64,000 nucleotides of DNA from Pseudomonas lurida (GTDB lineage: Bacteria; Pseudomonadota; Gammaproteobacteria; Pseudomonadales; Pseudomonadaceae), in assembly GCF_013522705.1 (NCBI RefSeq), contig NZ_JAAMRE010000007.1:62001-126000 (forward strand), given 5' to 3'. A model generated the notes under the pieces. That model saw nothing but the letters and a program-made list of their open reading frames with translations, was not told the origin of the DNA and did no database searches. Positions 53,734 to 62,197 of the stretch are shown here, one piece after another. The number at the start of each line of letters is the position of its first letter. Position 1 is the first letter of the stretch. The position numbers and the translations under genes are program-made.

Positions 53734-56721
53734 ATGGCGAACAAGATCGCCCTCGGGCTGGTGATCGGCGGCGCCGTCAGTTCGACTGTCGGTGCTGCGT
53801 TTAAAGATGTAACGGGGCGCATCAAGCGTCTTGAGGCGGAAGGCAATAAAGCGCGTGTTCTGCAGCGCACTATCGGCGACACCATTCGATTGCGTGATGA
53901 ATGGAAGAAAGCCCATGACAGTGGCTCCGAGGGAGCATCCAAGCTGCTGGGGCGATTGAACTCCAATCTCGACAGTTTGAAAAAGCAGGGCATCGAGGTC
54001 GGCCGGCTGGAAAAGGCCTATCGTTCGATGGGACAGACCGCCAACAAAGCTGAGCTTAAGGCCCGCGGACATCAGCAACTGGATGCTGGTAAGAACGGCA
54101 TGAAAAGCACTGTCGGCGCCGCTGTCGTCGGTGTTGGCATGCTAGCTGTTCCGACCAAGGTCAGCGCGGATTTTGGGGCCATTGTTCGTGACATCGCGAT
54201 CAAGGCCGGTATTGCCAACAAACCGCAAGAACAGGAGATGTCGCGCAAGATCATCGATACCTCGCGCGACACCGGCATGGCGCGCAACGACGTGGCCGAC
54301 GTGGTCAACCAGTTGGTCGGCGCGGGTATGGATTTGAGCAAGGCCCTGGAGTACGCGCCGGTCGCGGCCAAGTTTGTCGTAGGTCAAGGCTCGAACGGTG
54401 TCGATACCGCGAAGATGATCAACGCCCTGGGGCAGAACGCCAAGATTACCGATCCAAAGCAGATGCAGCAGGCTCTGGAAGCTATTGCCTTCCAAGGGCA
54501 GGCGGGGAGCTTTGAAGCGGCAGACATGGCCAAATGGTTCCCCGAACTGTTGGCGAATATGGGCAGCCTCGGCATCACCGGCATGGATGCGGTGACGCAG
54601 CTGGGGGCCATGCTGCAAGTGCAGATGAAGTCTGCAGGCGGCGCCGATGAGGCGGCGAACAACCTCAAGAACTGGATGAGCAAAATCGGTTCCGGCGACA
54701 CCGTCAAGGCGTATGCAAAGGCCGGTATCGACTACAAGGGGTCAATGCAGACCGGTTTGCAAAACGGGATGTCCACGCTTGAGACCAGCATGTCGTTGGC
54801 ACAGAAGTACATCCAGGCCACTGATCCGAAGCGCGCGGCGGCAATGGCCGAGGCGACGGCGAAGATCAGCAAGGAATCGGACCCGGAGAAAGCCAAGGCC
54901 ATGATGGCCTCGCTTGAAGAGTCACTGCGCACCGGTGACCTGTTCGCTGATATGCAGGTAAAGGCTGCACTTGCTGCCTATATGCAGAACAAGGCGCTGT
55001 ACAGCCAGCTCAAAAACGATTCGCGTGAAGCAACGGGCATCCTCGACAAAAACCTCAGCGAGCGACGGGAGGCGTCGTCGCAGAAGTGGGCCGAAATGGC
55101 TCAGTCGATGGATGACGCAATGCGCAGCGTTGGTGACGCCCTGCGTCCGGTTACGGACACCGTGGCTGAAGCGCTGAGCAAAGTTACGAAGGGTATCACC
55201 TCGTTGTCTGACAGCGCGCCCGGCGTTGTCACTGGCATCACGGCGGTCGGTGGCGGGCTTATCGCGCTCAAGGGCCTGCTCAGCTCGTTCAAAATCGCTA
55301 AAGGTCTACTCAACGTCGCGCGTGGCTCGTTGGGTGGTAAGTCCGGCGAAGTGCAAAAAGTCTTTGTGACCAACTCCAAGGATGGCGCTGGCGGCGTTGG
55401 AAAGGGCGGCGATCCCAAAGGCAAGGCCGGCAAAGCCCTGTCGTTAGTTGAGACTGGTCTCAAGGCTGTAGCTGCACTCAAGGGTGAGTCAGCTGATGGT
55501 GATGGAAAGGAAGAGAAGAAGTCCGGCAAGTTAGACATTGTCTCGACTGGCCTTAAAGTGGTTTCGCTCGCAAAAGAAGCTGTATCTAGCGATGACGGCG
55601 CGACGGATGACAATACGGCGGCGAGTGGCGACGGCGTTCAAAAGGTTTTTGTCGTTAATTTGGGTGCAATGGGAGGGCCCGCTGGAACGAGAGGCGAAAC
55701 CCGCCGGCGTGGTCGGGGTTCAAGACGTGGTTCTTCGCGTCGTCGGCCGGTGCCGCTTCGGGCGGGTAGCTCGCTACGTGCCCGTGTGCCGGTCCCGCGT
55801 CCGCCAGTTCCACGGCCTGCAGTCCCGGTCCCGCGTCCGGCTGTGCCACGGCCTGAAATACCGGCCCCGCGTTCGCCAATGCCACGGCCTGCACTGCCGG
55901 TCCCGAGTCCGTCGTTGCCAAGGCTGCCGGTGCCGGTCCCAAGCCCGCCTATTCCACCAGTTCCGGTTCCCAGCGGAGCGATGGCGAAACTGGGCGGGGT
56001 TGTGCAAGCGGTCGGTAAGATCGGTAAAGCCGCCAAGGCAATACCTGGCGGCTCGCTCATCGAGGCCGGCGCCATGGCCTTTGACACCTATGAGAATGCT
56101 AAGACCAAGGACGAAAAGGCCCAGGGTTATGGCGCTGCCGCCGGCAATCTCGCTGGCACCATGGCCGGTGCTGCTGCAGGGGCAGCTATTGGCTCGGTGG
56201 TGCCTATCATCGGCACCGCTATCGGTGGGCTGGTAGGCGCTTACTTAGGCAGCATGGGTGGTTCGGCGCTGGGCGGTGCTGCAGGTAAGTCGTGGTTCGG
56301 AGGGGAGGACGAAAAGCCTGCGCCGCCGGTTACGCCTTTGTTGATGGCGCCTCGACCGGGCCCAGCCATTCCAAGCTTGGCCGCCATGGGCAAGTCATTC
56401 AACCGGGCGGACGGTTCGGGTGCATTGCTGATGGCACCTGCACCGCAAGCGCCGGTTCTGGGTGATGTAGCGCGCTCTCTAGCCGTGTCAGCGCCGACCA
56501 AGCCAGCGGCTGTAGCGATCCAGCCCAAAGAGCCGGAAAAGCCTGTCCCGGCCAAAGTGGATCAGCAGTTTCAGTATTCACTGAATATGCCGGTTACGGT
56601 GCAAGGGGATGTGAAAGACCCGCAACGCTTGGCGCAAGACCTCATGCCGCACATGCGGTTAATGATGGCTGATGCGGCGAAGCAAAACGCCGCGAAGCTG
56701 TACGACGAACCGCACCTGTAA
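53734..56721 (+). CDS. Tail tape measure protein
   Basis: A 995-residue tape measure that sets tail length. An N-terminal coiled-coil part and a TP901-type core (about 150-330, DNGVDTAKMINALGQNAKI-like) are followed by a hydrophobic segment near 500-530. An unusual insert has an Arg/Ser-rich stretch (about 656-672) then VPRPxVPRP-type Pro repeats (about 682-748). Glycine-rich hydrophobic segments (about 800-850) could span the membrane at injection. Confidence 0.9.
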   Translation: MANKIALGLVIGGAVSSTVGAAFKDVTGRIKRLEAEGNKARVLQRTIGDTIRLRDEWKKAHDSGSEGASKLLGRLNSNLDSLKKQGIEVGRLEKAYRSMGQTANKAELKARGHQQLDAGKNGMKSTVGAAVVGVGMLAVPTKVSADFGAIVRDIAIKAGIANKPQEQEMSRKIIDTSRDTGMARNDVADVVNQLVGAGMDLSKALEYAPVAAKFVVGQGSNGVDTAKMINALGQNAKITDPKQMQQALEAIAFQGQAGSFEAADMAKWFPELLANMGSLGITGMDAVTQLGAMLQVQMKSAGGADEAANNLKNWMSKIGSGDTVKAYAKAGIDYKGSMQTGLQNGMSTLETSMSLAQKYIQATDPKRAAAMAEATAKISKESDPEKAKAMMASLEESLRTGDLFADMQVKAALAAYMQNKALYSQLKNDSREATGILDKNLSERREASSQKWAEMAQSMDDAMRSVGDALRPVTDTVAEALSKVTKGITSLSDSAPGVVTGITAVGGGLIALKGLLSSFKIAKGLLNVARGSLGGKSGEVQKVFVTNSKDGAGGVGKGGDPKGKAGKALSLVETGLKAVAALKGESADGDGKEEKKSGKLDIVSTGLKVVSLAKEAVSSDDGATDDNTAASGDGVQKVFVVNLGAMGGPAGTRGETRRRGRGSRRGSSRRRPVPLRAGSSLRARVPVPRPPVPRPAVPVPRPAVPRPEIPAPRSPMPRPALPVPSPSLPRLPVPVPSPPIPPVPVPSGAMAKLGGVVQAVGKIGKAAKAIPGGSLIEAGAMAFDTYENAKTKDEKAQGYGAAAGNLAGTMAGAAAGAAIGSVVPIIGTAIGGLVGAYLGSMGGSALGGAAGKSWFGGEDEKPAPPVTPLLMAPRPGPAIPSLAAMGKSFNRADGSGALLMAPAPQAPVLGDVARSLAVSAPTKPAAVAIQPKEPEKPVPAKVDQQFQYSLNMPVTVQGDVKDPQRLAQDLMPHMRLMMADAAKQNAAKLYDEPHL

Positions 56722-56730
56722 GGAGGGCTT

Positions 56731-57576
56731 ATGGCTTATATGGAACAGATGCAGTCGGGCTTCAAGTACCTGGTTGAAGCCGGGGAGGCTGGTAGACGTA
56801 GTGCTGAGGGCATGCTTGGGCCCGTCAACGGTGCAATAAGGGAGATAACGGGTGCAGCGGCCGAGCTGGAAAATATCCCGTTCGTGGGGCCTGCTGTCGG
56901 TGCCAAGCTCCAGCGGGTGATGCGCGGCGTGGATGCGGCACAGGCCAAGGCCGGCCAGGTGCTCGCTGTGTACAGTCGTGCGACACGGGGCGCCGCCGAA
57001 GTGCAGGAGCGAATGGGGGCGCTGAAGGAGCAGGCGGGAAAAGCTGCGACGGCGATCAACAAGGTCGCCGGAAAGGTCAGTCCGTCATTGGCAAACATCG
57101 TGCCCACCAGCGCGTTTGCCGTAGATGCCACACCAGCGCCAGAAGCGGTGAAGCCATTCCCGCACTTGCTGATCATCCAGCCCAAGGATCCTAAGATTCA
57201 GCCGTACTACTTCAATTTGGATACAGCGGCCTTCGACGAATTGAGTCGTTCGACCGAATTCCGCTGGGCTTCACAGGAGAGACTATCGCGGCGCCCGGCG
57301 CAGCAGGCCGTGGGCATGGGCGATGAAAAGCTCACACTCAAAGGTACGATTTACCCAGGCTTCAAGGGGGGACTCAAGCAGCTTGACACATTGCGCACCA
57401 TCGGCGCCCGGTTGCAGCCGCTGACCCTGACCACGGGCTATGGCGAGGTGATCGGCACCTGGTGCCTGAAGTCCATCAACGAAGAGCAGGGCTCGCTGCT
57501 GCACGGCGGTATTCCGCGTAAACAAGTATTCACTCTGGAGTTCACGCGCTATGGCGACGATATGCAGAACGTCTGA
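56731..57576 (+). CDS. Tail protein gpU with N-terminal extension
   Basis: A 281-residue protein whose C-terminal 140 residues match P2 gpU (YYFNLDTAAFDELSRSTEFRWASQERLSRRP; PRKQVFTLEFTRYGDD). The first 130 residues are a helical, Ala/Glu-rich extension not present in P2. It overlaps the gpX gene by 26 bases. Confidence 0.87.
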   Translation: MAYMEQMQSGFKYLVEAGEAGRRSAEGMLGPVNGAIREITGAAAELENIPFVGPAVGAKLQRVMRGVDAAQAKAGQVLAVYSRATRGAAEVQERMGALKEQAGKAATAINKVAGKVSPSLANIVPTSAFAVDATPAPEAVKPFPHLLIIQPKDPKIQPYYFNLDTAAFDELSRSTEFRWASQERLSRRPAQQAVGMGDEKLTLKGTIYPGFKGGLKQLDTLRTIGARLQPLTLTTGYGEVIGTWCLKSINEEQGSLLHGGIPRKQVFTLEFTRYGDDMQNV

Positions 57577-57757
57577 CGGGGACATGCTCGATGTCATTTG
57601 CAATAACGTTTATGGGCACTTGAACGGCAGTGTCGAGGCCGTGCTGGATGCCAATCAGGGCCTGGCAGACGAGCCGCAGCCTTTCCGCGCTGGTGTGGTG
57701 ATCGTGCTACCGGATCTGCCAGTCCCGACTGAGGAAGGGATTAGCTTGTGGGACTGA
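57551..57757 (+). CDS. Tail protein gpX (LysM-like)
   Basis: A 68-residue P2 gpX-type protein with a LysM-like fold (SDGDMLDVICNNVYGHLNGSVEAVLDANQGL). ATG 57551 is inside the gpU gene; it gives the full domain including the SDGDMLDVIC strand, so it is preferred over the internal ATG at 57584. Confidence 0.85.
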   Translation: MATICRTSDGDMLDVICNNVYGHLNGSVEAVLDANQGLADEPQPFRAGVVIVLPDLPVPTEEGISLWD

Positions 57758-57803
57758 CTCCGTGCGGCCCGTTGCGTTAACCGTAAGAAAACTCTGTATT
57801 CAG

Positions 57804-57823
57804 CCCGCCCTGTGCGGGTTTTT
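57804..57823 (+). terminator. Terminator-like hairpin before late control D
   Basis: CCCGC/GCGGG with a 5-base loop and five T residues, 15 bases before the next start codon. Confidence 0.62.
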
Positions 57824-57838
57824 CTTTGGAATAAAACC

Positions 57839-58885
57839 ATGACCCCCACTTTTCGTATCGTTGCCGACGGTGCCGATATTACATCCAAGATCAATGATCG
57901 CTTGTTGTTGCTTAGGACTTCTGACAAGCCGGGTATGGAGTCCGACGAGTTTGAATTGCGTATCGATGACCGTGACGGCCAGGTGCAGTTGCCCCGGCGC
58001 GGTAGCTCAATCGAGATTCACCTGGGCTATGCCGAAACGTCTTTGATGCGCCTGGGGCTTTACGCGGTCGACACGGTCGAAGTTTCCGGCCCTCCGGACA
58101 CGATTGTGATCAAGGGTAAAGCCAGCGATATGCGCGGCAGTGGTAAGACTATCCGCAGCGGAAGCTGGGAGGATGCGCCGTTGTCGAAGATCGTGGCCGA
58201 CATCGCGGCTCGAAACGGCTGGCAGGCCGGCTGTCCGGTGGCGACGAAGGTCGCTCGTGTGGATCAGCTCAACGAGTCCGACTTTAATTTCATCACGCGT
58301 CTGGCTAAGCAATACGACTGTACGGCCAAGGTCGCGGACGGCAAGTTGTTGGTGATGCCGCGTCAAGGTGGCCAGACCTCCACGGGTAAGGCGTTCGGCG
58401 CGATCACCCTGATGAGGAGCGATCTCAGTCGTTGGCAGTTTAGCCTCGGGGATCGCAACTCGCACAAGGCCGTGGCGACCAAGCATCAGAACAAAAAGGA
58501 CGGCAAATTGGCGGTGGTCACCATCGACAACGACGACGCCCCTGAAGGCTTGCCGGCCGTTCATACCGACCGACATATCTACCCGAACAAGACTGCCGCA
58601 GAGGCGGCCGCCAAGGCCCGTTTGGCCGCGTTCAATCGCTCGACCGCTGACGTGCGTTTCGAGATGCCTGGCCGGACTGACATTTTTGCCGAGCGCCTGA
58701 TCAACGCCCAGGGCTTCAAGGTCGGGCTGGATGGCGAATACCTGGCGGATTCGGTGGAACAGGTGTTTACCCAATCTGGCTGGTCGACCACGGTCGAGTG
58801 CAATGCCGGCAAGCAAGGCAAATCCAAGGGTAAGAAAAAGAAGGAAACGAAGCCGCTCAAAGTCGTGAGCGTCGAGAAGCTGTAA
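57839..58885 (+). CDS. Late control/tail protein gpD
   Basis: A 348-residue P2 gpD-type protein, a baseplate hub component (FRIVADGADITSKINDRLLLL; WQFSLGDRNSHKAVATKHQN). The C-terminus is a lysine-rich tail (KGKKKKETK) that may be flexible. ATG 57839 has TTGGAATAAAACC upstream. Confidence 0.88.
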   Translation: MTPTFRIVADGADITSKINDRLLLLRTSDKPGMESDEFELRIDDRDGQVQLPRRGSSIEIHLGYAETSLMRLGLYAVDTVEVSGPPDTIVIKGKASDMRGSGKTIRSGSWEDAPLSKIVADIAARNGWQAGCPVATKVARVDQLNESDFNFITRLAKQYDCTAKVADGKLLVMPRQGGQTSTGKAFGAITLMRSDLSRWQFSLGDRNSHKAVATKHQNKKDGKLAVVTIDNDDAPEGLPAVHTDRHIYPNKTAAEAAAKARLAAFNRSTADVRFEMPGRTDIFAERLINAQGFKVGLDGEYLADSVEQVFTQSGWSTTVECNAGKQGKSKGKKKKETKPLKVVSVEKL

Positions 58886-58893
58886 TGCAATTC

Positions 58894-58920
58894 ACCGCCG
58901 CTTGAGTGCGGTATTTTTTT
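58894..58920 (+). terminator. Terminator-like hairpin before the endolysin gene
   Basis: ACCGC/GCGGT with a short loop is followed by seven T residues, 13 bases before the endolysin start. Confidence 0.6.
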
Positions 58921-58933
58921 GCCCGGAGTTTTT

Positions 58934-59497
58934 ATGACCATTACTGAACAACAGCTACAACGCATCATGCCAAACGCCCGCCGCCAAGCGGGCGTTTTTG
59001 TATCTGCCCTGAACGCGGCAATGGCGCATCGGCAGATCAATACACCGAAACGCCAGGCTGCTTTCCTGGCGCAGCTTGGTCACGAGTCCGGTCAACTGCA
59101 GTACGTCCGCGAACTGGGCGGGGATCAATACCTGAGTAAATACGATACCGGCACTCTGGCTGCCAAGCTTGGTAATACCCCGGCTGCAGATGGTGATGGT
59201 CAGCAGTATCGCGGCCGAGGGTTGATCCAGGTCACCGGGCACGATAACTACCTGCGCTGCAGTCTGGCACTGTTCGGCGATGAGCGATTGTTGCGCACCC
59301 CCGAGCTGCTCGAGCAGCCGCAATGGGCGGCAGAGTCGGCGGCGTGGTTCTGGTCTGTAAACGGGCTTAATGCGCTCGCGGATCAGGACCAGTTCAACAC
59401 CATCACTCGCCGGATCAACGGCGGCCTAAATGGCCTGGAGGATCGGCTGCAGTTGTGGGCCAGGGCGAGGGCGGTGTTATGCGTTTCTTCGATCTGA
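58934..59497 (+). CDS. GH19 (chitinase class I-type) endolysin
   Basis: A 187-residue peptidoglycan-degrading enzyme of glycoside hydrolase family 19. The catalytic Glu is in FLAQLGHESGQLQYVRE and the conserved YRGRGLIQVTGHDNY follows; there is no signal peptide, so export to the wall depends on the holin. CGGAG lies upstream of ATG 58934. It overlaps Rz by 19 bases. Confidence 0.9.
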   Translation: MTITEQQLQRIMPNARRQAGVFVSALNAAMAHRQINTPKRQAAFLAQLGHESGQLQYVRELGGDQYLSKYDTGTLAAKLGNTPAADGDGQQYRGRGLIQVTGHDNYLRCSLALFGDERLLRTPELLEQPQWAAESAAWFWSVNGLNALADQDQFNTITRRINGGLNGLEDRLQLWARARAVLCVSSI

Positions 59498-60021
59498 TTC
59501 CCGCGCAGTTCCGCATCGCCGCTATCAGCTTGCTGTTAGTGGTGGTGGTCGCAGGATCTGCAGCATTGGCCTGGACTGCTCAGGACTGGCGTTATCGCAG
59601 CGTGCTGGAGCGGCAAGCCCGCCTGCAGGCGGACACCCTCAACGAAATATCCCAAGCGTCTGCTGCTCTGCAGCGTACCGAGCAGGACAAGCGCCGTGCC
59701 CTGGAGCTCCGCCTGCAGAACAAAGACGAAACCCACTACAAGGAATTGACCGATGAGCAAATCAAGCAGGCTCGTCTGCGTGATCGCCTGGCTACTGCTG
59801 ATCTGCGGCTGTCAGTCGTACTCGCCGCCACCGAAACCACCGGCAGCTGTTCAGTGCCAGCCACCACCGCCACCGGCCGCGTGGTTCATGGCACCACAAG
59901 AGCCCAACTTGACCCAGCGCATGCTCAACGAATTATCGGAATCACCGATGCCGGCGACCGAGGATTGATCGCCCTGCGGGCCTGTCAGGCTTACGCAAAA
60001 GAAGTTTCTACACAGAAGTAA
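59479..60021 (+). CDS. Spanin inner-membrane subunit Rz
   Basis: A 180-residue i-spanin with an N-terminal membrane helix (about 18-40) followed by a periplasmic coiled coil (about 45-110). It overlaps the end of the endolysin gene and fully encloses Rz1 in another frame. Confidence 0.87.
   Translation: MRFFDLIPAQFRIAAISLLLVVVVAGSAALAWTAQDWRYRSVLERQARLQADTLNEISQASAALQRTEQDKRRALELRLQNKDETHYKELTDEQIKQARLRDRLATADLRLSVVLAATETTGSCSVPATTATGRVVHGTTRAQLDPAHAQRIIGITDAGDRGLIALRACQAYAKEVSTQK
59753..59968 (+). CDS. Spanin outer-membrane lipoprotein Rz1 (nested in Rz)
   Basis: A 71-residue lipoprotein entirely inside the Rz frame. Signal peptide and lipobox LLICGC (lipidated Cys at about residue 20) are followed by a Pro-rich segment (SPPPKPPAAVQCQPPPPP). 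This is the standard o-spanin; with Rz it fuses inner and outer membranes at lysis. Confidence 0.88.
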   Translation: MSKSSRLVCVIAWLLLICGCQSYSPPPKPPAAVQCQPPPPPAAWFMAPQEPNLTQRMLNELSESPMPATED

Positions 60022-60169
60022 AAGGAGCGGCTGGGCAGGATGCGTCAACATCCAACCCGGCCACCTTCCCCGCAGATCATCCCTGCAAGTCCAGCCAAGG
60101 CTCCTGCTTCGTGCACAAAGCGGAGCGAGCCTAGCACTGTTTATCCATACAGCAAAGGTCTTGCTTTTT

Positions 60170-60964
60170 ATGTCTACACCTATCATCCCTTGGATGGGCG
60201 GCAAACGCCGCCTCGCCGACCGCCTTATCCCGCTCTTCCCGCCACACGAATGCTACGTTGAAGTCTTTGCCGGCGGTGCCGCGCTCTACTTCATGAGGCC
60301 CCAGGCCGCGCCGGTTGAAGTCCTGAATGACATTAATGGCGACCTGGTGACGCTGTACCGTGTCGTGCAGAACCACCTTGAAGAGTTCGTGCGCCAATTC
60401 AAATGGGCGCTCAGTTCCCGCCAGGTGTTCGAGTGGCAGAAGATGACTAGGCCGGAAACGCTGACTGACATCCAGCGTGCCGCCCGGTTCTTTTACCTGC
60501 AGCATCATGCCTTTGCCGGCAAAGTGACTGGACAGACGTTTGGCACTGCAACGACCGGCCCGGCCATTAACCTGCTCCGGATCGAGGAAAATCTGTCTGC
60601 AGCGTGGCAGCGTTTATCCGGCACTTATGTTGAAAACCTGGGGTGGCTTGAATGTGCCGAGCGCTACGACCGTGCCCATACGTTCCACTACATGGATCCA
60701 CCTTACTGGCAGACCGCCGGCTATGGTGTGGATTTTCCATTTGAGAATTACGAGCGCATGGCCGACTTTATGCGGCGTTGTAAAGGCAAGGTGATGGTCA
60801 GCATCAACGATCATCCTGATATCCGGCGAGTATTTGAGGGGTTTCACTTTGAGATGGTGGACATTCGATACACCACATCCAACCAACGGCAAGGAAACAG
60901 TGACGTTAGTGGTGAACTGGTGATCATGAACTGGGAGCCAGCCGCATTGGGAGGACTATTCTGA
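60170..60964 (+). CDS. D12-class DNA adenine methyltransferase
   Basis: A 264-residue N6-adenine methyltransferase. The AdoMet-binding motif PWMGGKRRLADRL (7-19), FAGGAALYF and the catalytic DPPYW (Asp176) are intact. ATG 60170 is preferred to the TTG at 60161, whose AGG would be too close. It is encoded after the lysis genes with no endonuclease nearby. Confidence 0.9.
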   Translation: MSTPIIPWMGGKRRLADRLIPLFPPHECYVEVFAGGAALYFMRPQAAPVEVLNDINGDLVTLYRVVQNHLEEFVRQFKWALSSRQVFEWQKMTRPETLTDIQRAARFFYLQHHAFAGKVTGQTFGTATTGPAINLLRIEENLSAAWQRLSGTYVENLGWLECAERYDRAHTFHYMDPPYWQTAGYGVDFPFENYERMADFMRRCKGKVMVSINDHPDIRRVFEGFHFEMVDIRYTTSNQRQGNSDVSGELVIMNWEPAALGGLF

Positions 60965-60969
60965 AAGCA

Positions 60970-61671
60970 TCAAACATCCTTGCATGGCACTGGGAGCAGT
61001 AAGTCAGCCCCCTGGTTTTTCACACTCCCCACGGCTTTGCCAACTGCATACCACTCAAAGTCCTCCACAGGCTGGCAACATTCCTTTGCTATTTCCTCGG
61101 CGCGGGCTGGAGTAAGGTCGGGGTCGATCCATTCCCTAGCGTGCTCTGGCGTCAGCACCAAAGGCTTGCGGTCGTGTATGTCCACCATGCCCTGATCACT
61201 GGCGGCGGTGATGATCACGAATCCATCGCCGTCGTGTGGATCCAGGCCGGGATGAACTTGGGCAAGTGCACCCAAGAACATGGGTTTCTGACTCTTCAGG
61301 CGAATGAAGTAGGGCTGCTTTCTCTTCGGATCGTCAGGGTCTTTGACCCACTCATACCACCCTTCACTCGGCACCAGGGCTCGGCCATTCGGCCAAAGTT
61401 GCTTGAAGAATTTTCCCGTGGTGACCGTCTCTACGCGTGCGTTAATCGGGTCGGGGCGTTTGCCCTTGGCCCAGAACGGCGCCCATCCCCATTTGACTGC
61501 ATCGATATGCAGCCCATCCTTTGCGGCGTGCAGCAACTGAACCCGTGTCGAGGGAGCGACGTTGTAGCGATCAATTGGCTGAGCGTCATAACCGCTGAAT
61601 AGCTCTATTTGGGGGCTTAGTTCTTCAATGAAGATAGCCATCCCATCGTACTGCACAAATCGTCCGCACAT
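60970..61671 (-). CDS. SRAP/HMCES-family abasic-site protein
   Basis: A 233-residue SOS response-associated peptidase-fold protein (YedK/HMCES family) that covalently shields abasic sites in single-stranded DNA. The catalytic Cys2 (MCGRF), Asn-Ala-Arg (INARVET), Glu in PSEGWYEW and His in DIHDRKPLVL are present. GGAGAAGGCG precedes the ATG. It is divergent from umuD with a LexA box between them. Confidence 0.9.
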   Translation of the reverse strand: MCGRFVQYDGMAIFIEELSPQIELFSGYDAQPIDRYNVAPSTRVQLLHAAKDGLHIDAVKWGWAPFWAKGKRPDPINARVETVTTGKFFKQLWPNGRALVPSEGWYEWVKDPDDPKRKQPYFIRLKSQKPMFLGALAQVHPGLDPHDGDGFVIITAASDQGMVDIHDRKPLVLTPEHAREWIDPDLTPARAEEIAKECCQPVEDFEWYAVGKAVGSVKNQGADLLLPVPCKDV

Positions 61672-61735
61672 ACGCCTTCTCCGTCTGTCGAAATCCCCTA
61701 CAGAAAAACTGTCCGCAAGCGTCCTACAAAGTTAA

Positions 61736-61751
61736 CTGTACATTCGTACAG
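61736..61751. promoter_or_regulatory. LexA box (SOS operator)
   Basis: CTGTACATTCGTACAG, a perfect CTGT-N8-ACAG palindrome, lies in the 100-base gap between the divergent SRAP and umuD genes and probably represses both. Confidence 0.88.
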
Positions 61752-61771
61752 TATCTGTAAAAGGCCGCATC

Positions 61772-62197
61772 ATGAGCTTCACCATTCTAGGTCCTATCGC
61801 TGAGGCAGGCGCGAAGCTGCCTATGTGTTCGTTCCAGGTTCCAGCTGGCTTCCCTTCGCCGGCAGCGGATCACATTGAGCAGCACATCTCATTGGATGAG
61901 GTACTGAATATCCGCGCACCGCATGTGTACCTGGTAGCCATCACCGGGGAAAGCATGCAAGGGATTGGTATCTTCGAAGGGGACCTCGCGGTGGTGGATC
62001 GTGCCATTGAGCCCGCTCACGGGCATGTCGTAGTGGCGCTGCTGAACAATGAGCCCATCTGCAAACGCCTATGCAAGCGCGGCCGGGAGGTGATCCTTCT
62101 ATCAGAGAACCCCAAATACCCGGCGCGTTACGTGCTCGAAGGGGATGAGCTGTCAATCTGGGGTGTGATCACCAGCACAGTGCGCAGCCATGTCTAA
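61772..62197 (+). CDS. umuD: DNA polymerase V subunit UmuD
   Basis: A 141-residue LexA-type protein whose self-cleaved form activates Pol V. Cleavage site Ala25-Gly26 (VPAGFPSP), Ser61 (GESMQGIGI) and Lys98 (PICKRLCK) are present. It overlaps umuC by 8 bases. Confidence 0.93.
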   Translation: MSFTILGPIAEAGAKLPMCSFQVPAGFPSPAADHIEQHISLDEVLNIRAPHVYLVAITGESMQGIGIFEGDLAVVDRAIEPAHGHVVVALLNNEPICKRLCKRGREVILLSENPKYPARYVLEGDELSIWGVITSTVRSHV

